A stretch of DNA of 64,000 nt, taken from positions 18,952,501 through 19,016,500 of the forward strand of contig CM072878.1 of assembly GCA_036937835.1 (NCBI GenBank), in the 5' to 3' direction. This stretch comes from Pampus argenteus. Its lineage: Eukaryota > Chordata > Actinopteri > Scombriformes > Stromateidae. The translations under genes were made by a program, and so were the position numbers. Below, in pieces: positions 46,950 to 60,754 of this stretch; within the stretch, counting starts at the first letter, position 1, and each line of letters begins with the position of its first letter. Under the pieces are notes generated by a model. That model did no database searches. It worked only from the letters and a program-made list of their open reading frames with translations, and was not told the DNA's origin.

Positions 46950-46950
46950 G
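46916..46950 (+). repeat. (CA)n microsatellite
   Basis: CA tract with one A insertion. Confidence 0.9.
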
Positions 46951-48391
46951 GAGCAGTCCCTGCCCAAGTGGGAATGAACTGCTCCAGAAAGGCCAGGGCC
47001 TTGGCAAGGTAATTAACCGAGGGTGCTTGTTTCACATGGCAGAGTCCATTAAGTGCCATGTCACACTGATGTCAGGGTAAAGGTAGCGCGCACGCACACA
47101 CACAGAAACACACATACTCTGCTTTCAGATGGGGGCAAGAGCGTCTGAGGTGGAGATAGGAAGTGAGAATGACAATGGAAAATGAACAGACAGAAGTGGC
47201 TGTGGCTTCTCCGGGGCTCTCTAACCAATTTCTCCCTAATCAGCAACCCCACTCCCCCTCTAGGTCCAGCCATCGATCGACAGCACTACCACCCCAGCAC
47301 TGTGATGAGGAGCAGGGGAAGATGTGGATGTGATACCCCCACGTATACCCTCTAATTACCCTGCCTGGGTTACCACCAACTAGCTATCCCAGCAAAATAG
47401 CCCCCACACCGACTGATGGAGCAACAATTCTGCTGGCAAAGCTTGAAAACGGGCCTCGACGTAAGCCCATTAGGCACGGATGACCACACCAGACGCTCTG
47501 AGAGTGAAGGGTGGCTGGATGAGTGGAAAAGGCTGCATTAGCAGAGAGAGGAAGTGGGTACACTCGGTCCCATAACCGCAACAGTGAACAAACCGCCAAG
47601 GCACCACACACCTGAGAGTGCATGCCCGCTTGTATGCACGCACACATTTGCACATACACACCGAAGCATATACCTTTCTGTGCTTCTCAGAGTACTGCTG
47701 CATCTCAGATAACATTGTCCCCACTGAAGAGACTTCCACACAAGCTAACTGAGGTTTATCTCCCACTTAACAGATGAGCCAAAGGAAACAAGAGAGGCAC
47801 TCAGGGACTGAACGAAGAGCAGAATGAGAATAGAGGAAGGGACAAAGAAGAGGTAAGGATGGAGAGAGACAAAGCAACAAAGAAGCAAAGCAACAAAGCG
47901 GCTGAACAACAAAGTGGCGATGCAACACATGGATGTCAGAGGCTTGGGGTGAAACTGCTCGGTGAGAGAAAAGGATGCAAACGAATGAATGATAATCGAA
48001 CACAGGTTTCTCTGACTGCTCTAAAGATGACAATCACACTGGGCTTTGCTTTAAACTTGACTGCATGGTGTGTGTGAGCGGTGGACCGTGGCGGAGCGCA
48101 GTGACGGATGGATGTGCGCCCGCAGCTCTATGAGCTGCCGTTACACTGCCCAGAGCAGCACTGCAATTAAACGAGTAAAGTCCTGGATGCTAAGACTGGA
48201 GTAGCAGGGGCCAAAGAGCTTTGCTGAACTGAACACTGTGCTGATTTGTGCACTGACTGTCCCCGAGAATAGGGCCATGTATTTTTAATCAATGTCAAAG
48301 TGATGAAGTGTGCGTTTGCCTCAAAAAAAAAATCCCCTGACAAACACAAATAGAGAAAGACAAACTCCCCAAGGGGCCCGTTTGCACGCAC

Positions 48392-48412
48392 GCACACACA
48401 CACACACACACA
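48392..48412 (+). repeat. (CA)n microsatellite
   Basis: Perfect CA tract preceded by CG-containing units. Confidence 0.9.
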
Positions 48413-48815
48413 GATAGTGTACCACAGTGTAAAGAACATTGCAGGAACTGACCTGAACAGCCTCCTCAGTCTTACTTTTAGTGCACAACATGATATAAAA
48501 ACCTATTTCTTCATTACTGTTTCATAAAATGAACATGAAAAACAGCCCACTTTGGAAAGCAATTAACATTTTTAATAACAATAAATACTGTTCGGATAAG
48601 TGGTCGGCTGGCCGATAATTAGAAATTGGCGGATCCGTGGCCATCCCTCAAGACAGACAGATGCTGACGTTTCTGCAGGTTATCTGGTATTGGGAATCAT
48701 TCCTGAAGCATAAACAAGCCAGGGAGATAGGCTGGCTGCCCTCCAACAGCCTGTCTCCTCAATTTTACAGGCCTCTTTTCCCCTTTCAGCCAATTCAGCC
48801 CCAAATATCGATCAG

Positions 48816-48990
48816 CAGAGAGAGAGAGAGAGGGAGAGAGAGAGAGAGGGAGGGAGAAATTGAAAGAAAGAGATGGGTTGAAAAAAAACAGAGAAAGCGG
48901 GGAATTAGAGAGAGATGGAATAGGGGAGAGGGAGGAAAGGCGGAAATGGAGGCCAAAGAGGTGAGGTATGTGTGTAAGTTGCAGAAAGGC
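48816..48990 (+). repeat. (AG)n and purine-rich stretch
   Basis: An AG/GGAG tract to about 48855, then a G/A-rich continuation. It yields long but meaningless frames on both strands. Confidence 0.85.
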
Positions 48991-51900
48991 AGAAAGTTTT
49001 CTAGTGAATTCCACACACACACAGAAGAGTGTGACATGAGTGAAAGAGTGGCTGCAAGGCAGCGAGGGGAGTGGACACTGAAGAAGAAAGCAACAAAAAC
49101 AGAGGTGTGAAAAGGATGAGAGATCATGCTGTGTCTCAATCCCTTTCAAACCGACATCTGATACTCAAAGCCGTGGCACCGTAATCAGATCATTAACCCA
49201 AAGACCATTGACCTAAGGAGAATGCTCACTGATCCCTGACTGAAACGCAGAGCATTAAGGAGGCTTCTGGATGATTGCTTCAGAATTATGGGACCACAGA
49301 ACATGGGCAGGCAGGCTTGTGGGCGTAAATGAAGCCACAACCGCAATTCAGTGATACATTATTCTCATAAGTTCTCTCAGCTTTTATTGGACTCTTTACA
49401 GTCTTACCCCCCATTTGGACTCCACTGTACTGTATGTAATCTGACAAGAAGCTGCAAGGGCTTGATGCGATTACATGAAATGAAATTACAACATTCAATG
49501 CTCCAAAGCACTCTGCCTTATCAAAGGGAATGCTACTTGAAGAAGCGCCAGATGTTATGTGGCGGAAGACTTGAAATGATCTTTGACCCTGAAGAGGAGC
49601 CAATCAGTATCAACACATCCTCGGGCCTTCAGCAGCAGCAGCGAGGGGGGGGGTGGGCGGAGAAACAAACAGGGGGCCAGTCAAAAGGCCGGCTGTACAT
49701 AGTTTTACACACTATAAAATATTCATTTGCTAAGTGGTACAGCATTTTGCCCTTTCAAGAGGTTCATGCATTGTTTAGGCAGCGGAGCGCAGGAGGAGGA
49801 GGCCGGATGGTGGCGGAGGAAGTGCTCAGTAATGGGGCCAAACAGGAGTGCTGATTTATGTGCACAGTCACCGAGGTAAAAGAGAAAAAGAGGGATGGAA
49901 AAAGGGGGAAAGTGTTTCACCGATGCTCTATCTTTAAAAGCAGTTCACGTTCTCTGCACTGCACCTTGTTTGGCCCAGCTATCAGTGTTACATGATGGTT
50001 ACTATTAAACTTTTCCTACATTTTATCTACTGTATTTCTAATTGCCTGTGTTCTTAAATGTCTACTAAAGTTAAAGCAGGTGGTGAGGTGCACAGAGCGA
50101 TCCAGCATCATTGACTGATCGGTGGCATGTGCAGGTGACAGACAGACAGACACACAGTCTCCCTGTCTGCTGCACAACACAATACAAACACAATCATACT
50201 TTCATCAGGGTCTACTTTTCTGGCTCATTTACGCGTATATTATGGCAGCCATAAGTATCATAAAAATAATAAGACTACAGACTACAGCAGGCCAGAATGG
50301 ACAAAATTCTCAAAACACAGCGTCTGAGTGGAAACATACTGCGACTGGGTTATCTCTGACTGTTCGGACCCCCAGGCCTCCAGTCTTGTAATGCAGTGGC
50401 CCCTCCCCATATCGCACATTCACAACAATAGCATACGCTAATGCTTGGGCAAGGAGTGGTCGCCACATTCCCGGCAAACACAACCCAATCTTTAACCTCT
50501 TTACAGTGTGCATGATATACTTTGCAAGCAGGGGCCATGGCTTTATCCATTATGAATGAGACCCATATTACTCCAGGCATTAGCAATGTATGAGCTGGGC
50601 TTTAGAAACACAAGGTCTGGGGTTTTTCTGCCTGCCTCCCTGCCACTCCTTCCTTCCTTGCTGTTGTCTTCCTTTCCCAGCCACGTGCTGCTGCTCTCAC
50701 ACAGCTTTCCGCGGATGCCCCGGCTCCTGCCTGACAGCTCGTCTGAGGCCCGCTTGTCCGATCGGCAGCTCTGTGAACGCAGGGAGTTTGAAGAGGCAGG
50801 GCCGCGCCTGGGGCTGAAGGCCTTCACTGATCTTAGCTTTGCTCGTTCCTCAGCTCACCACTTCTAACCCGTCCGACCCTCAGCTCAGCTCCATTGCTCG
50901 CGCTACCCTGTCTTCCTCGGTCTGATCTCAATGCATCTACTGCCTCTGTGATGGTATCTGATTTCTCAAAACTATCAAACTGAAACTTTAATGAAATGCA
51001 AGCATACGAAAAGAAAAAAAAAACATCATGGCAGAATATACTATTGTACTACTCTTTCCACATCCATCCCTTCATCCACATAGCTTACAGCTTTTAATAC
51101 ATTTTTCATACATCGTCAATTGACATACCCTTAATATGGTTTGTTTGTGCAACTGTGTGCCTAGTAGTTAAAGTGCTTGTGTGTAGAATTTGAAAAAGAG
51201 GTCATGCTGGGAAATGGCATGTTCAAAGTTCATCGACGCCTACCAGAAAACATGGACAACTTCTTCATTCATCAAGCACAATTCCTTCCTCATCAGATCT
51301 AATGAACCAATCAATGAAGGCAGAGTTTGCGAGGGAGCGGTTGTGATGACGAGAGCATCTTTACTGCTTACTTTTAGCATTTTGGCAGCGCAGAGTAAGG
51401 TGGGAAGATGGAGCGAGTGCTGGGAGTCCCCAGGGCTGCAGCCCTCATCGCCACCTCCTCTCTCCATTCCCTACTGTGAGACACAGAGATTACAGCAGTC
51501 CCTGGGGAGAGCCAAGCTCCCTACAGGCGCCACAGTCCTGCTGGTTGCTTATATGAGAAAGAGAGCACACTTCAAATTCCTCTCCAGCCCTAACATGGGT
51601 CAGCCTAATAAATATTATACCTCACTTTTAAATGAACAAATCAACACGCTCAAGCCATTAACCTCTAGTATCGTCTTGCATTGCATTAGACAACTGCAAT
51701 GTGATTACTTAGTTGAAGCAATGCAGAGACTTGTGGTTTCAAAGCCATTAACGATTCGAAATGTGCAGAACGTTATTAGCTACGAGGTAAAATATGAGCA
51801 CTTGTCCCATGTTGTTCCCATGTAAAAAGGAAATTAACATAGTTTCAGCCACAACAAATAGTGGAGGACAGGAAGGAGTGTGGTGAGCAGCCAAGCAGCA

Positions 51901-53468
51901 AGAGGCCTGGACAAGGCCTATTATGACAGGAAGCTCGACTCATCAGCCATTCAGGGCGTTGTAAGAAGAGACATAAATCAATGGTGTGCCAATTATGACA
52001 CCACACTGAGCCGTGTGAGTGCAGGGAATTAGCTGCACAAATCTCAGTATCAGGTTCAGTTAGATGGGCTGCTCTGGAGTGAGGATGAAATACCAGAGAA
52101 ACACCACAGGGAGGATAGAGAGGAGGCAGGGAAAGAAAAGAGAGAAGAACAGAAGTAAATGCTGAAATGTGAGGCAACTCATTACAGTTGATAAGGAAAT
52201 CAGCCAAATGCATTTCTGTTTATCTCATTTGTTCTTTTTCAGCCCAATATAGTATACAGGAAGGGGGGTGAGGGGTTGGAGAGGCTCAGCAAGCCCCATT
52301 ATCAAGTCTTCACTGAGCCAGTGAGGAGGTGAAACCATCTGAGGTGAAAACTGTAAGACTGCAGTCGCCACACATCAAGCACGCTTCTCATTTTTCATTC
52401 TCTCACACTGAGATTTCTCTCTTAAGAACATTAAACTTAACCTGACACCACCCTCCTATCCACACCACACACACACACACACACAGCGCGGGTTTGAAGC
52501 ATGCAGCAGCGGCGTTCAGCTGGGCCTGAACATGATGCCTCGACACCGCCGTGCACACAGCTGTATCCCAGAACTTAGATTCTGATTAAATGGAAACAGA
52601 ACAGCCCATTAAAGTCATTAACATACATCTAGAGTATGCATGGGGGGATGTGCACCAAAGGATGTGCATGCACAGTAATGTAGCGCATATATTAAGAAAA
52701 GATCCGCAGATAGGACTTGAAAGAGCATATCTTGCAAAAGCTTATATATATTATTTATCACTCAGACATCAAAAAGGAGACTTTGTAATGACCTTTTTAA
52801 TTCATATGCAAAGGTAATGCAGATTCTGAAACTGGAAATCCACCAAAAAGCACAAGAGGCTGTAGCTTGACTGTACTGGCGTAGCATGGCATGGTTTTCT
52901 ATTTCACAGTTGCCTTTATGTTTAATTTAATGTCACACTGAATATGGTACTGCTTTATCTCAAGGGCTATCATGAAGCACATATGCTTCTTTTAATTTCT
53001 GAGATTAAGAAGTGGTCGTTATCTCGCTTGGATGAAAAAAAAAAAAAAAGTGTGAAAAGAAGTGAATGTGCAACTAATGTAGGAATGTTAAGTAAAATTT
53101 CGGCAACAAATTTGAACTCATTGGCATCATATCTGCAATGCTAATGGACATTAAAGTAGACATAATATAATAATCATTTAGATATTTTAGAAATATATAT
53201 TTGCTTGAGAGAACAAAGATGTCAAGATTATGAGAAACCATTTTGTTTAGCAGAATTTTAAGGAACTAATATCTCTTCTCATCTCGCTAATATGACAAAG
53301 AGTATAAACATTAACATATTATGAAATATAGACTGCCTGTCAGAGATGTGAGATAGAGATGTATCCTGTGTGTCTGATAACTCATCTCCTCTAGAGGAGC
53401 CGGAGTGTCACTCTGGACCGAGAGTTATTTGATATCCCCAATGAGCTGCTTGGGTCACACTCCTCTAC

Positions 53469-53495
53469 TGTGTGTGTGTGTGTGTGTGTGTGTGT
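53469..53495 (+). repeat. (TG)13 microsatellite
   Basis: Perfect TG tract. Confidence 0.95.
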
Positions 53496-55424
53496 TCAAG
53501 TCATCAAACATCAAGGTTTGTTGCCTGCGATCTCAGCTGATTTTAGTTTCTGTTCATTGGTTGATAAATCATGAATGTTTTAATTGTACGCTGACCTTGA
53601 TGAAATGAATGGACATCATTTATCAATTAGGAGTGCAATGGGGTGATATGGGGAGAAAGTGTCTGCTGACAGAATTATTTTTCATCTCATCTTTAGCTCG
53701 GTCAGCCTCCCGCTATACGGTGCACCTTTAAAAAAAAAAGGCTTCTCAGGTTGAAACAATTTTCATCTTGCAGTGATAACGTTTTTTTTCCCCACTATTA
53801 TCATTACATTTTCTCCTGCGCATTAAAATCCCTCCCTTTGGTACAATCCTCAGCTGTTTACCAAGTATAATTCAAAAGAAAAAAAAAAAATGAAAAGAAA
53901 GAAATGTAAAAATTGAGAGCGCTGGTATGACCAGCCTAATCTGTGCGTGGGCGCTTCAGTGTGCTTGCACAGTATGGCTTTTCATGACATGAACATCAAA
54001 TCCCAAGAGAATACAGCTGCCACGATGAGATGTGTTTTTATGGGGATTTAGGTTCTGGAAGAGAGATTTGAGTATTACCTATTGTCAAAAATGTGCAATG
54101 TTAGGAGAGCTGCAGCAACGGAGGATGGGGATATTAAACAGGCCTGTTAATGTTTTACACAGTGTTGTTGATGCTCCTGTAGACCTGTAAAGTCCTGACA
54201 GTAACTCTTCCTTGGTGGTGAGTGGTACAGGCGACTTATTGAAAGGTTGCGAGTGGGATGTGCATAAAGGAAGATAATTCTGCTCTCCTGAGGGTTTGGC
54301 GGAGCTGCAACCCCCCACCTTCATCAGCCATTTCTTACTCAGAGCAGTCTAGCATGCAGAGGGACATCGTTTTTCATCCCTCACAAAAGGCTCAGTGAGC
54401 CCTGGTTTTAACCAGCTAACAACCACCAGCCTACCCTTTAGTTCTTCAGACATCTAAATGCTGGCGGCGTCCATTTTAGTCGGGCACCGGCGAATCAGCT
54501 GCGGGCCAGCTTTCTAACCTGGAGTCTAGTCTGGAGCCAGGGAAGCCCAGTGCCGACCTTTTGAATGGTGCGCTGCCATTCTCAAACACCGAGCCCCAGA
54601 TTGACTTCGCCCTTAGCTAGATGAGAGAGCCTGCTCATGTGTGAACAGTCCTGACTGCCTGCATGGGCTCGCCAGATCCAAATGCCCCGCAGGTCTGAGG
54701 GAGCATTTTACAGCCTGTTTAACAGTAACTTCAAAAATCCCCCTGTCCCATTTTTTTACACAAAGAGATTTCTCAGACATCGGGCCTTGGTTGCTGATTG
54801 CCTCTGAACGTGCTGTTGATTAAAAAGTCAGCATTGTTCAGGCTTTCTTGTTTTCTCTTTCTTGTGGATCCTGGGAGTACAAACAGCTCGATAGGCTGCG
54901 TGTGAAAGTCTTCGGGCCTTGTGTCTGACGAGGGACTCGCGGTGAGAGAGAAAGGGGCCTGTTTGCCCAGCTTTTGGAATCCAATAAAGTGCTTTATTCC
55001 AAGGCTGGGGCCGACGTGAGGCTAATCTTTGATCTGAACTGGAAGCTGAGGGCTTCGGAGTGGGCCACGCTGCCCGATTATTTATGGGAACTTCAAAGGT
55101 TCCGCTGATCACACTTGTGTCTCTTATCTAGCGAGCGAGAAACAGCCACAACAACAAAAAGTGACTTTGCGAAGAGAGTGGAAATTCAGAGCACAGAGAG
55201 AAAGGTAGGGATAAAGGCGTGAGCGTTTGAAATAGAAATGGGGCGGGTTTGCAGGGGCTCTGTAGGGAGATTTCAAGATTAGAAGTGATCAGGCCGATGT
55301 AGATGGGCCATCTGCCTGGGAATGTGCCTCTGGCTCCGTCCGAGAGACAATCGGACCTAAGAGTTGCTTCTCCTTTCCCATGGAGGAGAGGCAAGGCTGC
55401 CAATGTCAGGGAACCCCCCCCCCA

Positions 55425-55530
55425 TCTCCTCTCTCCCTCTATCCCCACCTCACTCTCCTGTGATCGTCTCCACCCCCACCCCCCCTTCTCCCCATCCCTC
55501 CTTCTACTATCACCACCACCACCACCTCCA
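55425..55530 (+). repeat. C/T-rich low-complexity stretch with (CCA)n
   Basis: Dense C runs and a short ACC repeat (caccaccaccacc near 55512-55526). Confidence 0.8.
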
Positions 55531-56534
55531 CATCACATCAGAAATGTGACTGGCCTCAAACTGCTGACTTGCTCACAGTCCATTGAGTTTCCTCTCCTTA
55601 TCAAATTACAGCCACCTCAATAACCCACTCGCTGCAGCACGCCGGAAGAAATGAGGTTTTCTCCACCGCCCGCCCCTGGCACTGCACTCTTTCTATCGCT
55701 TTTTTCTTCTCTGGCATTTTTCTTTCAAAAACAGCAGACAGGAGGAAGGGTATGGGGGGGGTGTAAGAGGACGGGGGTGGCTGATGTGAATGTTGGCGTG
55801 TCTTTTCGAGTGGGTGTATGATCGTAATGTTTCGTGTATGCGAGGGGGGTAGAGATGGCCCATCGGCTGCACATTGCTGATTTGCAGACATGGGCCGATG
55901 TCCAGATGGTAGGAGCCTTCCGGGAGACAGTTTTTTACTTCCACCCCAACAACTGCTCAGTCACAGCAGCCCACCAAGACCCAAGATACCTCCCATTCTT
56001 GGTCACTTTTGTTTTTGAGCCACTGGTCGTAAGAAACAAGCCGCCATTTCCCATCGTCTTACTTCCTTACCCCTACAACAAGAGAACTACCCCCATGTCT
56101 CAGAGGAAAGAAATGACACCGTCCCATCACCTGTTATATACCTGCTTTGAGAGAGCTTTGGGGAGCCTACGGAACAGACCACGCAAGGTCATCCGTCTCA
56201 TTTTGTGAGCGAAGCCTCAGTTATTACAAAGTCAAAATGAAAAGGCTCATCCCCAGGTCAGCTGTCTGACAGTTGATGGATGTCGTTTAACCTTCCCAGC
56301 AGCTGGTTACTGGTTTAGATACCAAAGTAAATAAGGCAGAGGGAGAAAAGTTGAAAACACCTCTCCAGGCCCGGATCCATTTTCGCCTCCGAAGAGTAAT
56401 TGATTTATTTTTAACATCAGCAGCATTGATGTTTTTTGAGGTTGTAATTGCCACTGTGTTACTGCATGCAAATGAGAGTTCAGGATAAATTTACAGGAAC
56501 CTGTACAACTACCTCCACCACTAAACCCCCTTCC

Positions 56535-56536
<2 letters not shown>

Positions 56537-56575
<39 letters not shown>
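56537..56575 (+). repeat. (CA)19 microsatellite
   Basis: Perfect CA tract. Confidence 0.95.
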
Positions 56576-56577
<2 letters not shown>

Positions 56578-56755
56578 CTCCTCGAATGTGAATTAACATC
56601 AATATTTATCCTAGTTCTATTATCCAATTCCTACCTCATTCACATGCTAATTGCTACAATTACCATTAAATAAAGGCCCCCGATTCAGAGGAAATAACCT
56701 GCTGCTGAGCACTTGAATCACTGACTCGTCACCTGTGCGCACACGACGCATGAAT

Positions 56756-56777
56756 ACACACACACACACACACACAC
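56756..56777 (+). repeat. (CA)11 microsatellite
   Basis: Perfect CA tract, about 180 bp after the previous one. Confidence 0.95.
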
Positions 56778-59547
56778 TACACAGACAACGAGAGAGGAGG
56801 AAAGAGAGAGAAGGTATGTTAACACCTGTCTTGTGGTGCATTTTTAAAATCCCGAAACACTTCACAAAACAACAATGTGACCGCGAGTTTATACGTACTT
56901 TTGGAAACCTGTCAAAGGGCATCACGGTTGGTCCTCTGACATGCAAAAATAACTGACTGGAAGAGTAGCCCAAACTGAGAATGAATGCTCATGTATAATG
57001 ATTGGAAGCAATCCGGGGAGGGTTAACATGAAAGTCCAGCAGAGTGCCAGTCCCAGTTACCTGCAGAGCTGCAGTCGACGTGCTCTGCCTTCACCTGTTT
57101 TATTGGAGACGACGCCGCCGTGTCAGTGACAGCGAATGTCCAAGTTGAGCAGGAGTAGATTAGATTAACTCCCCTGTGAAAGAGCCTTGTCTGCTTCCAT
57201 TGCGCATCCTGTCTAGTTAAAACGACACAGGTATGCTACGGCAATAAGCAGGTGAGCTGACATCAGAGTCGTGTTGGGAATACCTGCACTGATTGGAAAA
57301 CCTATAGAGTATTCTTCAAACACAAACAAACGGCTGACGTACAACTTCTACCCCCTTGAGCAACCGTCTTACACAGAGATCAAATGATTCTTCGGGGACA
57401 AACTGTACGGCACGGCACTCTCTGGACTCTTCACTTGGTCCCTTAAGGTGTGTTTTTCCCTGCAAAGACATCCATTTTGTAAATCGACATGGTGGAAGAC
57501 AGTGTGAAGGTATTACTGAAGAGGGAGTAGAGACTAGAGACACTACTGCAAGCAAAATAAAGGCCTAAAACCTAACTGGATCCAGACACCGAGCCTTGTA
57601 CTAACTGAGTTGTAAACTTCTGTTGCCCTTGGGCTGCAGTCATACTCTGCTCATCGAATCAGCCTCTAACGCAGGAGAGCGAATTCAGAACTTGTTGAGA
57701 AAACAGAGAAAATGGACAATGCAAACTAAATAAGTGAAGAAAATACAATTCACTTCTCAAGAACAATATCAATGCCTTTGAAACTTTCTTGGAAAGAAAT
57801 CCAAACTATTTACAGTAGGAATGTATTAAAAAAAACTTACCTCAAGATACTTTACTATTTCTATTTGCAGGAAATAAGGCAAAAAGTTTCCTCGTTTAGT
57901 ATATGCAGTGTTAACTTCCCTCAAACAGAAATATGCATGAAGAATGATTATCAATGTCAGAGCTGTCTTGCCTTTTGGCCTGGACTCATGCTCATACAGC
58001 ACAATCAGGGGAGCTGATGACCTTTGCTGGTAGCAGAATACCTCATCGTCAAGGCCTCTCAGTCGTAAAGTGGTAGACACGCTGCACAAGATCTATTAGT
58101 TTGCTCTTTTATCTGTAATAATCCTGACAGAACAAATAATACCCGGGCATATTCTGAGCAAAAAATAAAGGCTGAAAAAAATTATCATAATCATTCAAAG
58201 TGATGCTTTGGGAATGAAAGGAATAAATGTGAAAATAAATTCAGTTTCGATAAATCGACTGCATTTGCGGGGCTGAAGTGAATGGAGGCTGTGGAGTGGA
58301 TGGATACCATGGAGCACTGTCTGTCTTACGCACACAAACCTCCCTCGTAAATTATCTTGAGCGATGTAGAATTTATGAGGCAGAGATATCTCAGTGCCGG
58401 CCTATCATTTCCATGGCTCTGTCACCGTAATTCTCTCCAAAACTGCCCAAACCCATAGATAAAAACGGCCACTGCAGCTACAGATGAAACAGCGAGAAGA
58501 GGCAAAAGGGGACAGTGGATGAGGGAGGCTGTGCTCGGTTTCTGACTCAAGTACCCACTACATCCGGGTAAAAGCAATATGCAGAAACAGTGTAAAGGAG
58601 ACGACAAGTGTGACAATTAGAATGTGCTCTGTTTATGTTGTGTGAAATCAAGTGTCGGGGGAATTTGGTGAATTGGAAGATGAGTCAAATTGCCAGGCAT
58701 ACGATGCTTACATCTTTACCTCATCCGGCGCAGCTCCTCAGCTCGACAATAGCTTTTACCTTTTGAAATATGTGTTTGTGTTTCTCTGTGTCAGTGGGAG
58801 TGTGTGTGTGAGTGTGTGTGAAGAGATTTGGGGGAGCTTTTAGAGCGCTATCATAGAGTAGGTGGAGGACGGTGGAGTGTATCAGAGAGGGCAGTCCGCA
58901 CATGCTGCCCTGTGAGATTGGATTCTCACCCATGAAATGTAAGCACACAGAAAAACGCTCGGCAGCAACAACCTCCAATTTACACAGCAATTTTCCACTC
59001 GCTCGTGACAGAAGTAAATCGCATTTGTATCCCTGCCGTTGATACCACGCTGCCCTAGAATTTCATTCATATCCAGTTAATTAGCACTTCCCCGCCCGGC
59101 ACCAGAAAGAGCAATCATTGGACAAAACACGCAGAGTAATTTATTACAGTTTATTACTGTTCATCGAGGAAGCCAGAATGTGATGGATATTAGAACGATT
59201 ACTTGTGTTTGCGCTGATAGCAGTCTGTGTGACGAGAAGACGAAGGGTAAAAAAAAAAAAAAAAGTTATTTACCAAAAACAGCTGGATGGATAAATTAGG
59301 CCCTTTCTCTACATGACAGTATCTCCCCCGACTGTGCTGTTTCAACATTTCTGGGTGAAAAGCGACGTCTCTCAAGCTTTACTCCCTCCTTTGAAAACGT
59401 TAATTGCTATTCATTACTCGCCATTGCTGAATGATAACAATGTTGGAGTTACAATTCTGAGTCATTAAATTAGAAGGAAGGGGATGAATAGGAGGAGTGG
59501 GCAATGGAAAATCCTCATCTCTGTGGAGTCTCGTCAGTGTGTTACAA

Positions 59548-59951
59548 TTTAAAGGGTCGCTTCACTGCAAATAAATAATAAAGAAAAAGCTCTCATTCAC
59601 CTCTTATGGTATTTGACAATACATTTGGTTTGAACTGCATAGGAGGTGAATGAAATTTAAACTGTGAACCAGCAAACATCGTACTTGTCACTCTGGATAA
59701 CTCTAAGATAACTGTCGACAGTTTAAAGGGAAACAGGTGGCAAGTAGCTCCATTAAAAAAATGTTTGCATTAAAGCACCATGAATGAATTTCCATTCAGA
59801 AATCTGAAAATAGAAAAGATTTTACATCATTAAAAATGTTTCCTCGTTATTCTGTTGTTTCAAAATGTATAAACTTAAAAAAAAATATATGTAAAAAAAA
59901 ATTAAAATATATATTTTTTTGTCTTTAATTTAGGTAAACTGACCCTTTAAA
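59548..59951. mobile_element. MITE-like element with TTTAAAGGGTC termini
   Basis: TTTAAAGGGTC at 59548-59558 and GACCCTTTAAA at 59941-59951 are perfect 11-bp inverted repeats around 404 bp without coding capacity. The TTAA edge would fit TTAA-target elements, but this is not proven. Confidence 0.65.
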
Positions 59952-60316
59952 AACTCGCCCAGCATGTGTTGCACCACCTTTCTCATAACACACACAGACC
60001 TGTTTCTCCATCAGCTGGCTACTCTTACATCCGTCTCCACACGAGCAGCACAAACTGGGAGGCGGACGCGTGAGCCTGCGAAGGCTGTAATCTGTAATTT
60101 GTAAATTCCATTTGTTTTTAACACACACCAAAGCAGTGGTCCTGTGGGACCTAATAAAACCTCATAAGCACACAGAGAGGAAGCCCGAGGCGCTGCTCTT
60201 TTCCACAGATCTCACCTTGATAGATGGTTTTAGAAAAACACAGAGGCGTGTTCCACTAACAAACTGCTGCGAGAAAAAGCAGTGATATTTAAACTCTCCG
60301 TCTGAGGAGAGGGAAA

Positions 60317-60351
60317 GTGAGGAGGAAGAAGATGAGGAGGAGGAGGAGGAT
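60317..60351 (+). repeat. (GGA)n purine tract
   Basis: GAG/GAA triplets such as gaggaggaggaggagg. Confidence 0.85.
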
Positions 60352-60720
60352 TCTGATTTGGGATAAATTACACGAGCTTCTCTTCTTTCTTACTGATTAC
60401 CTAAAGAGAAGCAGAGTAATCAGTGGGATACCTGCTTGGTTGCCTGCAAGGAAGAATGAAAACAAAGGAAAAACAAAGTCTGAGCTTTCGGTATTTTCTT
60501 TTTTTTTTTCTCTCTCCTGCTGTTCATGCAACACGGAGCTGAGATTAACTGAAAGGAAGGTCCCATTTTTTATTTTGAAGTTCATCCCATAATCATTTGT
60601 TTCACAGTGTTAAAGGGAGAAGCCAGTGGAGATCACAGTCATTACTTTATATTACTTTAAGTCTCTAAAAACAAACATGCCATAACTGGCAATTTCAGAC
60701 CCCCGCCTCTTCAATATAGA

Positions 60721-60752
<32 letters not shown>
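60721..60752 (+). repeat. (AAT)n microsatellite
   Basis: About ten tandem AAT units. Confidence 0.95.

Positions 60753-60754
<2 letters not shown>

Larger units (their letters stand above)
36700..48800 (-). other. upstream intron or leader region of rbfox3, part 2
   Basis: No supported gene. Contains several (CA)n tracts, (TA)13 at 39452-39477, a TTAAAGGATA-type fragment at 38130-38470, an A-rich stretch at 40300-40400 and a G10+ run at 39961-39974. The remainder is ordinary intron-like sequence in which I see nothing definite. Confidence 0.6.

Noticed and set aside
48637..49149. Overlapping 150-157-codon frames on both strands
   Set aside because: Produced by the (AG)n purine-rich tract; the proteins are Arg/Glu or Ser/Leu/Pro low complexity.
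55834..56208. 124-codon open frame on the plus strand
   Set aside because: No domain or family similarity recognised, the composition is intron-like, and no splice or promoter context is visible.
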